Source: Clostridia bacterium (GTDB taxonomy: Bacteria > Bacillota > Clostridia > Christensenellales > Borkfalkiaceae). From it: a stretch of 35,848 nt of DNA. The translations under genes were made by a program, and so were the position numbers. This document shows, in pieces, positions 1 to 7,532 of this stretch. The notes under the pieces are model-generated. The model worked only from the letters and a program-made list of their open reading frames with translations, had not been told where the DNA came from and ran no database searches. The first letter of the stretch is position 1. Each line of letters opens with the position of its first letter. Location of the stretch: assembly GCA_017616695.1 (NCBI GenBank), contig JAFZXN010000054.1, forward strand, positions 1 to 35,848, given 5' to 3'.

Positions 1-94
1 AGTCGTTTATAAAGTAGGGGAGTCGGCTTATAATGTTCTCCGTTCTCTCTAAAGTCGATACCGTTCTCTCGTTAAAGTAGTCGTTTTTTTTCAT
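1..94 (-). CDS. 5' end of a minus-strand gene, possibly a tyrosine recombinase (partial)
   Basis: An ATG at 94 reads leftward off the window and gives 31 codons without a stop. It follows a good ribosome site (GAGGTG, about 7 bases upstream). The visible peptide begins MKKNDYFNERTVSTLERTEN and continues to a RLPYF motif. That charged start followed by a leucine-proline-aromatic motif resembles, from memory, the N-terminal edge of core-binding domains in clostridial XerC/XerD-like tyrosine recombinases. No catalytic residue is visible, so the product name is a guess, while the presence of a gene start is well supported. A strong promoter lies about 285 bases upstream (386-414), which implies a long untranslated leader unless a closer promoter exists. 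Confidence 0.55.
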   Translation of the reverse strand, partial: MKKNDYFNERTVSTLERTENIISRLPYFIND

Positions 95-385
95 TTTAAT
101 CACCTCGTTTTTTTTTCTTTTCCGACAAAATCAATCAATTATTTGAAAGAAATTTTATTGGGCGACGATCGAATTTTGTTTATTTTTGATATCGGCGAAC
201 TATTCGGTAAAATATAAAACTATGCGTAAAACACAAGTTTTGCGAATAGATAGGCTGATTTTGCAACGAAAACGAATAATTCTCAAAATTACTGAAAACT
301 TATCGGATTTTAGAAATTATTACGATTTTTTGTAATGCGTATTGTATTTATTTATTCGTAAAACAAAATCGATCGCGCATAAATA

Positions 386-414
386 ATTATATCACTATAT
401 ACGGCGTTTGTCCA
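386..414 (-). promoter_or_regulatory. Sigma-A-type promoter reading left
   Basis: On the minus strand, TGGACA (409-414) and TATAAT (386-391) are separated by exactly 17 bases. A TG sits in the extended -10 position. Predicted transcription start is near 379, which would give the left-hand gene a leader of about 285 bases. Confidence 0.65.
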
Positions 415-452
415 TAATTTGATAATTTTTTTTGAAAAAATTTTTATATATA

Positions 453-481
453 TTGACATATCGATATAATAATGATATAAT
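453..481 (+). promoter_or_regulatory. Sigma-A-type promoter of the PadR-like gene
   Basis: Consensus TTGACA (453-458), a 17-base spacer and TATAAT (476-481), with TG at 473-474 forming an extended -10. Predicted start is near 488, about 28 bases before the ATG at 516. Its position rules out the upstream TTG at 432 as the translation start. Confidence 0.8.
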
Positions 482-515
482 TTATAAGAAATATAAAAGG
501 ATTTTAAAGCTTTTT

Positions 516-2345
516 ATGGATAATATCCCGAGTGAAATGCTACGCGGACACATAGACACCATCATTTTATTGTGTCTTGTGGATAACGACAAGCATACCA
601 CGCAGATAAAAGAAGAGATAGAACAACGTGCCGGCGGTGGTTTCGAGCTGAAGCAAGGTACTTTTTATTCGTGCCTTCAAAGGATCGTTAAACAAGGTTA
701 CGTTACCGAATACAGAACGTCAAACACTCCCGACGGCGTTCGCAGGAAATTCTATCAGCTTACGGAAAAAGGTAAAGTCTATATCGACGAAAACAAGGAT
801 ATCTGGGAATATTCCCGCAAAATGATAAATACCCTTATTTCCGTTCCCGAAAAGCCCGAAGAAGTTGCCGTATCCGACAGCTCGACCTCTTCTAAAGAAG
901 ACGTTGCTCAGGTCGCAGTCGAAGAAGAACTTTCACCCGAAGAAACTTTGAAAAGCTTCCTTTCTTCGCAGATGTCAGACGGCTTAGACCAAAACGACGG
1001 CATTATAGAAAATAAACGCGACGCCGAGCCTGACGAGAGCCCCGAAAAACCCGCCGAAAAGCCTTTTATCGAGGAATCAAGGCCAAATATAGATGCGGCC
1101 TCGCATAACAGCGCAAAGCGTGAAAAAGACCGTTCAAAAGACAATTACGATCTGTTTACGCTTATAGATTATACGCAGTCAGATATCATACCCGCAGCCG
1201 AAACGGAGCGCGAAGATAGCTTCGAGATCGCCGCGGGAGACGGTTATAACAATATTTTTGCTCCCGAAGAGACGGAAAACGCACAGAAAATCGCTCAAAA
1301 ACCGAGCGATGAAAAAGATATAGCCGAATCTTACAAAGAGCCGACCAACGAAAAGCCGCAGGATCGTCCTTTCGTCGAGATGATGTCCGCTAAGCCCATA
1401 AAGGCCGACGATATCGCCGAAAAACCTGTCGAACCGCAACTCGAAATGACCGAAAACAAGCCTTCGTACGCGCCGCGTGCCACCGAAACGGTCAATCCCA
1501 CTTTAAAGCAGGAACCCGGTGAAAAAGACGACTATTTCGATCCCGATTCACTTCCCGCAAGCGATTACCGCTCGGTACTTTCGAAAATATTCGATTCCCC
1601 CACCGGAGCCGATCAACAAAAGGAAGAAAGGCCCGTGGTCGTCGACTACAACGAAGGTTTCGATATCAATGCTTTCTTTAATAAGAACGAGCCGATAACC
1701 GACGGAAAGAAAGGTAATTCGAAATTTAAGCACGATAAAAAGTCCGATAAAACCGACGATTATTCGCGTTCAAATGATGACGATGATTACGAAAGGAGGA
1801 ATACCGAACGCTACACTACCGTTCATCATACTTACTACGATTTCAGCGACGTAAAGAGCATGGCGGACAGCGAGGGTTTCAAAGTAAAGATATCCTCCGC
1901 CGAAATTAAACGCGACAGCGACAGGATACTTATAAACAAGCTTTTATTCCACTCTTCGCTGTTGTTTTACATAATACTTGCCGCCGAAACGCTTTTAATG
2001 TTCTTCACTACGTCAGGCGCCGCCAATCTTACCTTCTGGCCGTATTTTGCTTTCCTGCTGCTTACGGCGGCGTTCCCGACGACGACGGGGCTTATGTATC
2101 TGTTTAAAAAGGATAAGAAAGTCGCCACGGTGCCGAGCTTTAAATCGGCTATCGAACTCGTCGGCATAATCATGCTCAACCTCGCGTTGATAGTTATAGT
2201 TTGCTGCGTGCTGTCGAATATCGATTTTTCCGACCAGCAATCGGTTATAAGATACGTAGTTTATCCCGTGTTATTTATAATCAATATGCCGATATATCTG
2301 TTTATCAAGTATTTCAAACTCGATAAAGATAACTATTTTATTTAA
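516..2345 (+). CDS. PadR-like winged-helix regulator with long acidic linker and four membrane helices
   Basis: 609 residues from ATG 516, chosen because the promoter lies downstream of the other possible start (TTG 432). Residues 7-105 read as a PadR-type winged helix: MLRGHIDTIIL opening, a GTFYSCLQRI recognition segment, and a DGVRRKFYQLTEKG wing. Residues of about 110-470 are low-complexity, rich in Glu, Asp, Lys, Pro and Ser, and probably disordered. The last 135 residues hold four hydrophobic segments at about 476-497, 506-530, 543-568 and 577-600. Ordinary PadR proteins are 100-200 residues and soluble, so this would be a DNA-binding domain tethered to the membrane by a flexible arm. 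The shape suggests a membrane-linked regulator, but ligand and targets are unknown. The gene stands alone, with a terminator just after it. Confidence 0.85.
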   Translation: MDNIPSEMLRGHIDTIILLCLVDNDKHTTQIKEEIEQRAGGGFELKQGTFYSCLQRIVKQGYVTEYRTSNTPDGVRRKFYQLTEKGKVYIDENKDIWEYSRKMINTLISVPEKPEEVAVSDSSTSSKEDVAQVAVEEELSPEETLKSFLSSQMSDGLDQNDGIIENKRDAEPDESPEKPAEKPFIEESRPNIDAASHNSAKREKDRSKDNYDLFTLIDYTQSDIIPAAETEREDSFEIAAGDGYNNIFAPEETENAQKIAQKPSDEKDIAESYKEPTNEKPQDRPFVEMMSAKPIKADDIAEKPVEPQLEMTENKPSYAPRATETVNPTLKQEPGEKDDYFDPDSLPASDYRSVLSKIFDSPTGADQQKEERPVVVDYNEGFDINAFFNKNEPITDGKKGNSKFKHDKKSDKTDDYSRSNDDDDYERRNTERYTTVHHTYYDFSDVKSMADSEGFKVKISSAEIKRDSDRILINKLLFHSSLLFYIILAAETLLMFFTTSGAANLTFWPYFAFLLLTAAFPTTTGLMYLFKKDKKVATVPSFKSAIELVGIIMLNLALIVIVCCVLSNIDFSDQQSVIRYVVYPVLFIINMPIYLFIKYFKLDKDNYFI

Positions 2346-2362
2346 ATTCAATACGAAATATT

Positions 2363-2396
2363 AAAAAAACGAGGCGTTTTCGTCTCGTTTTTTATA
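2363..2396. terminator. Bidirectional terminator between padR-like gene and murC
   Basis: Hairpin arms AAAAACGAG and CTCGTTTTT with a 10-base loop, A-rich on one side and T-rich on the other, placed between two convergent genes. It should work in both directions. The murC stop codon lies inside its right flank. Confidence 0.8.
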
Positions 2397-3744
2397 CGTT
2401 CAATCTCTCGCTCGCAAGCGAAAATATGTCCCCCGCGCCGACGAAATATATAACGTCTTTTTTCGTTACGGCGGTTTTCAGTTTATCAAAAAGTTTATCG
2501 AAATCGTCGAAATATTCGGCGTTTTTTATCGAGCTTGCAAGGCTTTTTGCCGAATATTCTGCTACGGGCGCCTCTCGTGCCGAATAGGTCTTATATAAGT
2601 AAAGATGCTTGATTTGAGATAAAACGCCTGTAAATTCGTTGAAAAGTATGCGCGTTCTCGAATAAGTATGCGGCTGAAAAACGAATATAAGCTTTCCTTT
2701 GACGTGCCTTAGCACGGCTTTTAACAAAACGTCGATCTCTCTCGGGTGGTGCGCGTAGTCGCCGTAACATTTTGCGCCGTTCAACGTTCCTATAAGATCG
2801 TTTCGCCTTGAAACGCCGACAAAATCATTGACCGCGCATCTTATTACGTCGGCGCCGATACATAAAGTATCCGCAACGGCCGTAGCCGCCAGAACGCCTA
2901 AAACGTTGTGTTCTCCCCACAATTTACTCTTTGCTCTGAAGAAGCGTTTTCCGTTCTTTAAAACGGTAAAATCGGTCGTTTTGCCGTATTTTATATCGAC
3001 CGCCGTATAATCGGCTTTATGGTAAAGCCCGTAAGTAACGGCGTCGGAAGAGTAGTTTAAAAGGTTTTTATCGTCCGCGTTGACGATAGGACAAACGCTC
3101 CTGTCTAAAAACGAATAAAACGTGTTTTTAAGGTCGTTAAAACCGTCGTAAGAATCGAGATGGTCGTTGTCGATATTTAACGTTACGCCGATGCTCGGCG
3201 AAAAATAATCGATATTTCTCTTGAATTCGCATATTTCCGATAAAAGAATCGAATTTCCCGAGTTGTGGTAATTTCCGAGCGTCTTGTCGTCACCGCCGAT
3301 AAAAGCGGTAAATTTCATATTTGCACGGTCGAGGATATTGGCTATCAAAGAAGTTACCGTCGTTTTGCCGTGCGTGCCGGATACTCCTATTTTCGTCGGG
3401 AATTTTTCGGAAATAAGCATTAGCAGCTGTGCGCGTAATAGTATGGGGATCTTGTTTTCTTTGGCGTAAACGACTTCTTCGTTGTCATCGGATATAGCGG
3501 AATTTACTATAACGACGTCGTAACCGATCAAATTATTTTTGTCGTGACAGGAAAAAATCGTCGCGCCCTTTAATAAAAGTCTGTCGCAATTATTGTTTAA
3601 AGCTCTGTCGCTCCCGCCGACAAAAAAGCCTTCGTCAAGCAGATACGCCGCGAGCGCCGACATTCCGGCGCCGCCTATCCCGATGAAAAATACCTTCAGA
3701 TCCTTTTTAAGTAGCGAAAAGTCAATGCGGTCGAAAGTGTCCAT
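2392..3744 (-). CDS. murC: UDP-N-acetylmuramate--L-alanine ligase
   Basis: 450 residues, normal length for MurC. It joins L-alanine to UDP-MurNAc with ATP, the first amino-acid addition in peptidoglycan precursor synthesis, in the cytoplasm. The order of motifs fits the Mur ligase family: an N-terminal nucleotide-sugar loop GIGGAGM (22-28), the ATP-binding GTHGKTT (123-129), a NIDNDHLD segment in the central domain, and the C-terminal DYAHHPREI and FQPHTYSR motifs typical of MurC. The ATG at 3744 has only a weak ribosome site (AAGAG). The gene is divergent from spoVG and is not in a dcw-type cluster here. Confidence 0.95.
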   Translation of the reverse strand: MDTFDRIDFSLLKKDLKVFFIGIGGAGMSALAAYLLDEGFFVGGSDRALNNNCDRLLLKGATIFSCHDKNNLIGYDVVIVNSAISDDNEEVVYAKENKIPILLRAQLLMLISEKFPTKIGVSGTHGKTTVTSLIANILDRANMKFTAFIGGDDKTLGNYHNSGNSILLSEICEFKRNIDYFSPSIGVTLNIDNDHLDSYDGFNDLKNTFYSFLDRSVCPIVNADDKNLLNYSSDAVTYGLYHKADYTAVDIKYGKTTDFTVLKNGKRFFRAKSKLWGEHNVLGVLAATAVADTLCIGADVIRCAVNDFVGVSRRNDLIGTLNGAKCYGDYAHHPREIDVLLKAVLRHVKGKLIFVFQPHTYSRTRILFNEFTGVLSQIKHLYLYKTYSAREAPVAEYSAKSLASSIKNAEYFDDFDKLFDKLKTAVTKKDVIYFVGAGDIFSLASERLNV

Positions 3745-3783
3745 AAATAGCTCTTTTTTAGTATTTTATATTCGCCTTCTACC

Positions 3784-3795
3784 ATGAATATTCAT
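3784..3795. repeat. Perfect 12-base palindrome upstream of murC
   Basis: ATGAATATTCAT is a perfect palindrome about 40 bases before the murC start. Its size and place would suit a dimeric regulator, but AT-rich palindromes also arise by chance. Confidence 0.3.
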
Positions 3796-3854
3796 TTTTT
3801 CGACACAATTCATAAAAATAGTTGCGAATTATTACAAATATTTTTCAAAAAGTG

Positions 3855-3889
3855 TTGATTTATGATCAAATTTGTTGTATTATTATAAT
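3855..3889 (+). promoter_or_regulatory. Candidate promoter of spoVG
   Basis: TTGATT (3855-3860) is followed after 17 bases by TATTAT (3878-3883). A perfect TATAAT also sits at 3884-3889 but has no -35 at good spacing. One of these probably starts spoVG transcription. In Bacillus spoVG uses sigma-H, and I do not see a clear sigma-H site. Confidence 0.4.
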
Positions 3890-3926
3890 AATAGGGATAA
3901 TAAAGTCCTAAAATGAGGGTTTGATG

Positions 3927-4193
3927 ATGGAAATTACAGACGTAAGAGTTAAACTTGTTACCAAAGACGCCAGCCGCATTAAAGCAGTTGCCTCTATTAC
4001 TATCGACGGTTGTTTCGTCGTGCACGATCTCAAAGTTATCGAGGGTACCGACGGCCCGTTCGTTGTTATGCCGAGTAAAAAATCCGCAGACGGTTCGCAC
4101 AAAGATATTGCTCACCCTATAAACACCGAAACGCGTGATTATATAATCGGAAAAGTTCTTGATGCGTATAATTCGACGCCCGCCGAAGTTTGA
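3927..4193 (+). CDS. spoVG: Septation/RNA-binding regulator SpoVG
   Basis: 88 residues starting MEITDVRVKLV, the usual SpoVG opening. ATG 3927 was preferred over ATG 3924 and TTG 3921 because GAGGG at 3915-3919 is then 7 bases away. The conserved core VPSK-like segment appears as VVMPSKKSADGSHKDIAHP, followed by the helix that begins ETRDYI. SpoVG is a small nucleic-acid-binding protein that influences septation and sporulation in Bacillus and metabolism and virulence genes elsewhere. Single-gene unit: it is divergent from murC and ends at a very stable hairpin. Confidence 0.95.
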   Translation: MEITDVRVKLVTKDASRIKAVASITIDGCFVVHDLKVIEGTDGPFVVMPSKKSADGSHKDIAHPINTETRDYIIGKVLDAYNSTPAEV

Positions 4194-4220
4194 TCGCATA
4201 GTTTTAATTCGATAATTTGT

Positions 4221-4245
4221 AAGGGCTTGTTTTTTGCGTGCCCTT
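4221..4245 (+). terminator. Small hairpin after spoVG
   Basis: Arms AAGGGC (4221-4226) and GCCCTT (4240-4245) enclose a T-rich loop. There is no run of T after it, so it may be a stability or accessory hairpin ahead of the main terminator rather than a terminator itself. Confidence 0.35.
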
Positions 4246-4252
4246 GAGTAGT

Positions 4253-4304
4253 AAAAAAGCGGCTATCCAAGTTGATAATATCAACTGTGGATCGCCGCTT
4301 TTTT
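4253..4304. terminator. Very long bidirectional terminator between spoVG and MBL gene
   Basis: The arms AAAAAAGCGGC-ATCCA-AGTTGAT and their complement pair over about 23 bases with only single-base mismatches and a loop of about 3 bases. A-run and T-run flanks serve both strands, and the genes on either side converge on it. Confidence 0.9.
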
Positions 4305-4332
4305 ATGTTATTTTATCGTAAGACGGAAAATT

Positions 4333-5493
4333 TTATGCTTCGGGTTCAGCGTTGGAATAACCCGATAATATCAGTGAATAGTCGTTGCAAGTTTTTTCGG
4401 TTGCTATATTATATTTTCCGTCTTTGTCTACCGTAAGGACGATATTGCCCTGAAGATCGGTGCGATAAATAAGCGAATCGTTATCTTTCAACGTATCGAG
4501 AGTTACTTGCCACGGGCAATATTTTTGCTTTTCCGGCGCCAGACCGCAGGAAATAAACGAATATTCGGGTTTAACGGTTTCGACGAACGACCTTGACGAT
4601 GAAGTTTTCGATCCGTGATGGCCTACTTTTAAAACGTCAACGTCGAAATATGAGTAATCGGGATAAATATCTGCGTAGTAATCGAGAAGTTCTTTTTCGA
4701 CGAGTTCTTCCGCGTCGCCCGTAAGCATTATCTTGAAACCGCAGTAGCTTATTATCATTATCGGCGAAAAGTCGTTTTCCGCTCTGTAAGCGATATTCTG
4801 TGTGTCGGCGGTCGGAGTTAAAAAGTCGACGAAACACTCGTAAGAACGGTCGTCCGACTCATCGTATGCTATAAGACCGAAATCAGAATCTTTATTGAAA
4901 GCCTCCCAAGTGCAACCTTCTTCGTAATAAACCGACTTTAAAAAGTTGTAATAAGTTTCAGTCGTCGAAGTTTTCGACGGCGAGCCGCTTATACCGATAT
5001 TGAAAGTTTCCGGAAGGTCGTAATTTTTGTATTTAGAATATACCGACGGACGGAAAACGTGCTTTACGGTAAATTCATCGAATACTTTGGCCATACCGCC
5101 GGCGTGGTCGGAGTCCTGATGCGTCAAAAGAACGTAGTCGAGCGTGTCGTAACCAAGTCCCGTTATGTACGTTACGACGTTTCCTACCGAGGATTTTTCA
5201 GCCGCGTCGACCAGCATACAATGCCCCGTCGGAAACTCGATAAATATGCTGTCGGCCTGACCTACGCTTATAACGTGCATCTTAAGTTCGGCATCGTTTT
5301 TGGCGTCGGCGATTATCTCGGTGACGCTCGTAACGCTGTTTGCGGAATCGTTACTTGCCGTATCTTTCTTCATAAGATCGGATACGACCGGTCTTAACAA
5401 ATAAAATCCGACGGCAATCACGACTAACGCGACGACGAAGACTATCGTCGCCCGAAGGTCGTACTTTTTCGTTTTATTCTTTTTTCTCGCCAT
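4333..5493 (-). CDS. Membrane-anchored ComEC-like metallo-beta-lactamase-fold hydrolase
   Basis: 386 residues. A basic N-terminus and one hydrophobic helix (about 15-34) suggest an N-in anchor with the catalytic domain outside the membrane. The domain starts near residue 70 (LKMHVISVGQADS, typical of the ComEC/Rec2 hydrolase domain). It carries the metal-binding loop HQDSDHAGG (125-133), LTGDAE (257-262) and VGHHGS (290-295). Stand-alone forms of this ComEC C-terminal domain are common in Clostridia and are mostly uncharacterised; nuclease or phosphodiesterase activity is possible. It is the last gene of the run that follows ftsY, 54 bases after the zinc-ribbon membrane gene, and may share its transcript. 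Substrate unknown. Confidence 0.85.
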   Translation of the reverse strand: MARKKNKTKKYDLRATIVFVVALVVIAVGFYLLRPVVSDLMKKDTASNDSANSVTSVTEIIADAKNDAELKMHVISVGQADSIFIEFPTGHCMLVDAAEKSSVGNVVTYITGLGYDTLDYVLLTHQDSDHAGGMAKVFDEFTVKHVFRPSVYSKYKNYDLPETFNIGISGSPSKTSTTETYYNFLKSVYYEEGCTWEAFNKDSDFGLIAYDESDDRSYECFVDFLTPTADTQNIAYRAENDFSPIMIISYCGFKIMLTGDAEELVEKELLDYYADIYPDYSYFDVDVLKVGHHGSKTSSSRSFVETVKPEYSFISCGLAPEKQKYCPWQVTLDTLKDNDSLIYRTDLQGNIVLTVDKDGKYNIATEKTCNDYSLILSGYSNAEPEA

Positions 5494-5547
5494 AATTTAT
5501 CTTTCGTATGATTATTGCAAAAATAGAAAAAATGTTAAAAAAAACCG

Positions 5548-6222
5548 TTATAAATGCCACTTTTTGCCAAGTTCGTATTTAATGGAGTCAAACCCGAAAA
5601 GAACGTATCCGAACACGGCGGAAAACCCGACGGCAAGGCTGATATAGTTTAATAACTTAAATTCGCCCGTCAATGAAAAGAGAATAAACACCAACGAACC
5701 TATCGACAGTAAAAACGCTATGACGGTAAATCCGATAAAGTATTCGCCCCTTTTCGAGCTTATTATAAGAATGAGACTTAACGTCGTTACGACCGCAAGC
5801 GACATCGACGGGTAGACGTACGGTATCAGCCAATCGCTTATCGAAAGTTTTTCCGCAAAGATCAATATTAAAAGTATGACGACGACTTGCAGAAAGACTT
5901 TTTCAAACAGACTTCGCTTGGACATTATCGTGTGCGCTATCAAAACCCAGATATACAGCTCGCCGAAAACGACGAGCGGAGACCACATGGATTTAGGCGT
6001 GACGAGAACGTTTACCATAACGCTCGCAGTCAAAGTGCAAATCGTCAAAAAGAAGAAAAGCTTCGTTAAAAACCAAGAGCTTTTTATCTTAGTTTCGTTG
6101 TGTTTTCTTAACGTATAAAGCCCCGTTGAACGGTCGTCGAGATTGTCGGTCCTGTTAAAACATATGGGGCAAAAATTCTTGTCGGAATCAACTTCAACGT
6201 TGCAATATCTGCATTTTTTCAT
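5548..6222 (-). CDS. Zinc-ribbon multi-pass membrane protein (DUF6320-like)
   Basis: 224 residues from ATG 6222. An in-frame TTG at 6237 is possible, but the ATG has GGGAG about 8 bases upstream and overlaps the preceding stop as ATGA. The N-terminus MKKCRYCNVEVDSDKNFCPIC has two CxxC pairs that should bind one zinc. About six to seven hydrophobic segments follow from residue 50 onward. The arrangement matches my memory of DUF6320 proteins, which I recall beside alcohol-acetyltransferase-like genes, as here. Function is unknown. The 4-base overlap argues that it works with the upstream acyltransferase-like protein, perhaps as its membrane partner. Confidence 0.8.
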   Translation of the reverse strand: MKKCRYCNVEVDSDKNFCPICFNRTDNLDDRSTGLYTLRKHNETKIKSSWFLTKLFFFLTICTLTASVMVNVLVTPKSMWSPLVVFGELYIWVLIAHTIMSKRSLFEKVFLQVVVILLILIFAEKLSISDWLIPYVYPSMSLAVVTTLSLILIISSKRGEYFIGFTVIAFLLSIGSLVFILFSLTGEFKLLNYISLAVGFSAVFGYVLFGFDSIKYELGKKWHL

Positions 6223-7529
6223 GGCTGACTCTCCCAAAAATTGCTTGAAACTTCGATTTTTAAGCCTTTAGCGGTCAAAAATCTGATAAAGGTCTTTTCA
6301 AGTTCCGTTTCGACGTAGCCGCGGGCAAAAGTAACGTACAGATAATCGCCGTAGCCTATCACGCCCGTCTGGTGATTGCACGAAAACGTCGGCGTAATCG
6401 AAAAGGTAATTTCCTTGACGAACGGCGAAACGCTTTCGGGGAATTTGACGAGCCCGAGGTTGCTGAAATTTACCGTCTGCAAAACTTCGCCGACCTTGGC
6501 GTAAGCCGTGCGCATTATGACGTCCTTTAAAATAAGCGGCGCTATCTTTATAAAAAAGTTCCGTTCGAGTTTCACGTTATCGTCGATTATCTTGTCGAGC
6601 TTTTCAACGCGAAGATCGTCGTTCATCTTATTCTGGCACTCGGCGGCAAGTTGTTCGACGGTGGTATTATCGTAAACGGTGTAATCGTGACTAAACCTTG
6701 CGAACATCGTAAAGTTGCGCTGAGTTTCGCCACCGTATTTTTTGCGAAGATTACAGGGGATCAGGACGGTAACGAGTTTATTCTTTTCCGGCCTGTCCGC
6801 CAAAAACGCCTTATAAACGCAGTATGAATATAAAGCCGAAAGATATGCCGTTATAGTAACGTTTGCGGCGTTTGCAAGCTCTTTTACGCCGGAAATGGGA
6901 ACTTTAGCGGTTATCATTCCGCAGCCGTCGTAATCGAACGGTTTTGCCCTAATATGATACGGTTTTGAAATTTTCTCGGTCTTGTCGCCCGTTACGTTAT
7001 GATAAGTCAAAAAGCTGTCTTCACCTTCCGAGGCAGTCGACGGCGCGTCAATGGGTTTTAACAGCCCTTCGGCGTCAACGTCTTTGCCGATAACGGAAAA
7101 ATACGTCAATATAAGCGATTTGAAAAAGTTGAACCCGCCAGTGCCGTCCGTCAGCGCGTGAAAAAATTTTACGGTTATCTTGTTGCGGATATATAGAACC
7201 TCGAACAAATAACCGTTATTTTGCTGATGATCGATGGATTTAAGATAATATGCGTCTTCTTTGAAGACTTTAAACGGCAAATCGTTGTTTTCGAGGTAAT
7301 ACCAGAATTTACCGCGCATCAGTTTGGTCTTGAAAGTGGGATATTTTTCCAATAAGATCACTACGGCCTCTCTTAAGGAATAAGGATCGACTTCTTCCGT
7401 TAAAATAGCCGAAAAGCAAAATACGTGGGCGCGCTTATCCGATGCCGTCGGAGGATATATCTTGGCGGCATTATCGAGCGGATACCAGGTATTTTTGCGT
7501 TTTGAAAGTGATCTTTTTTCTGATGCCAT
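6219..7529 (-). CDS. Condensation-domain/alcohol acetyltransferase-like protein
   Basis: 436 residues of the chloramphenicol-acetyltransferase-like superfamily that includes NRPS condensation domains, WS/DGAT enzymes and alcohol acetyltransferases. Early motif YPLDNAAKIYP is seen in this subgroup. The active-site loop reads FFHALTDGTGG (122-132), so the second histidine (H124) and D128-G129 of HHxxxDG are kept while the first His is Phe. A late NFSNLG motif (about residue 370) also fits. It would transfer an acyl group to an alcohol or amine, but donor and acceptor cannot be read from sequence. It begins 3 bases after ftsY and overlaps the next gene, so it is probably cotranscribed with both. 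Confidence 0.8.
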   Translation of the reverse strand: MASEKRSLSKRKNTWYPLDNAAKIYPPTASDKRAHVFCFSAILTEEVDPYSLREAVVILLEKYPTFKTKLMRGKFWYYLENNDLPFKVFKEDAYYLKSIDHQQNNGYLFEVLYIRNKITVKFFHALTDGTGGFNFFKSLILTYFSVIGKDVDAEGLLKPIDAPSTASEGEDSFLTYHNVTGDKTEKISKPYHIRAKPFDYDGCGMITAKVPISGVKELANAANVTITAYLSALYSYCVYKAFLADRPEKNKLVTVLIPCNLRKKYGGETQRNFTMFARFSHDYTVYDNTTVEQLAAECQNKMNDDLRVEKLDKIIDDNVKLERNFFIKIAPLILKDVIMRTAYAKVGEVLQTVNFSNLGLVKFPESVSPFVKEITFSITPTFSCNHQTGVIGYGDYLYVTFARGYVETELEKTFIRFLTAKGLKIEVSSNFWESQP

Positions 7530-7532
7530 TTT

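Larger units (their letters stand above)
95..515. other. AT-rich intergenic region between divergent genes
   Basis: This 421-base stretch has no convincing ORF. It holds the leader of the left minus-strand gene, a minus-strand promoter (386-414), a plus-strand promoter (453-481) and the short leader of the PadR-like gene. An in-frame TTG at 432 would extend the PadR ORF, but it lies upstream of that gene's promoter. The leader part (95-379) is AT-rich, with only weak hairpins such as AAAAC/GTTTT near 228-241. I recognise no known riboswitch or sRNA. Confidence 0.6.

Noticed and set aside
432-515. N-terminal extension of the PadR-like protein from TTG 432
   Set aside because: It covers the TTGACA/TATAAT promoter at 453-481 and lacks a ribosome site; family similarity starts after ATG 516.
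3810-4199. 129-codon minus-strand ORF opposite spoVG
   Set aside because: Shadow of spoVG, which has a good ribosome site and a full family match.
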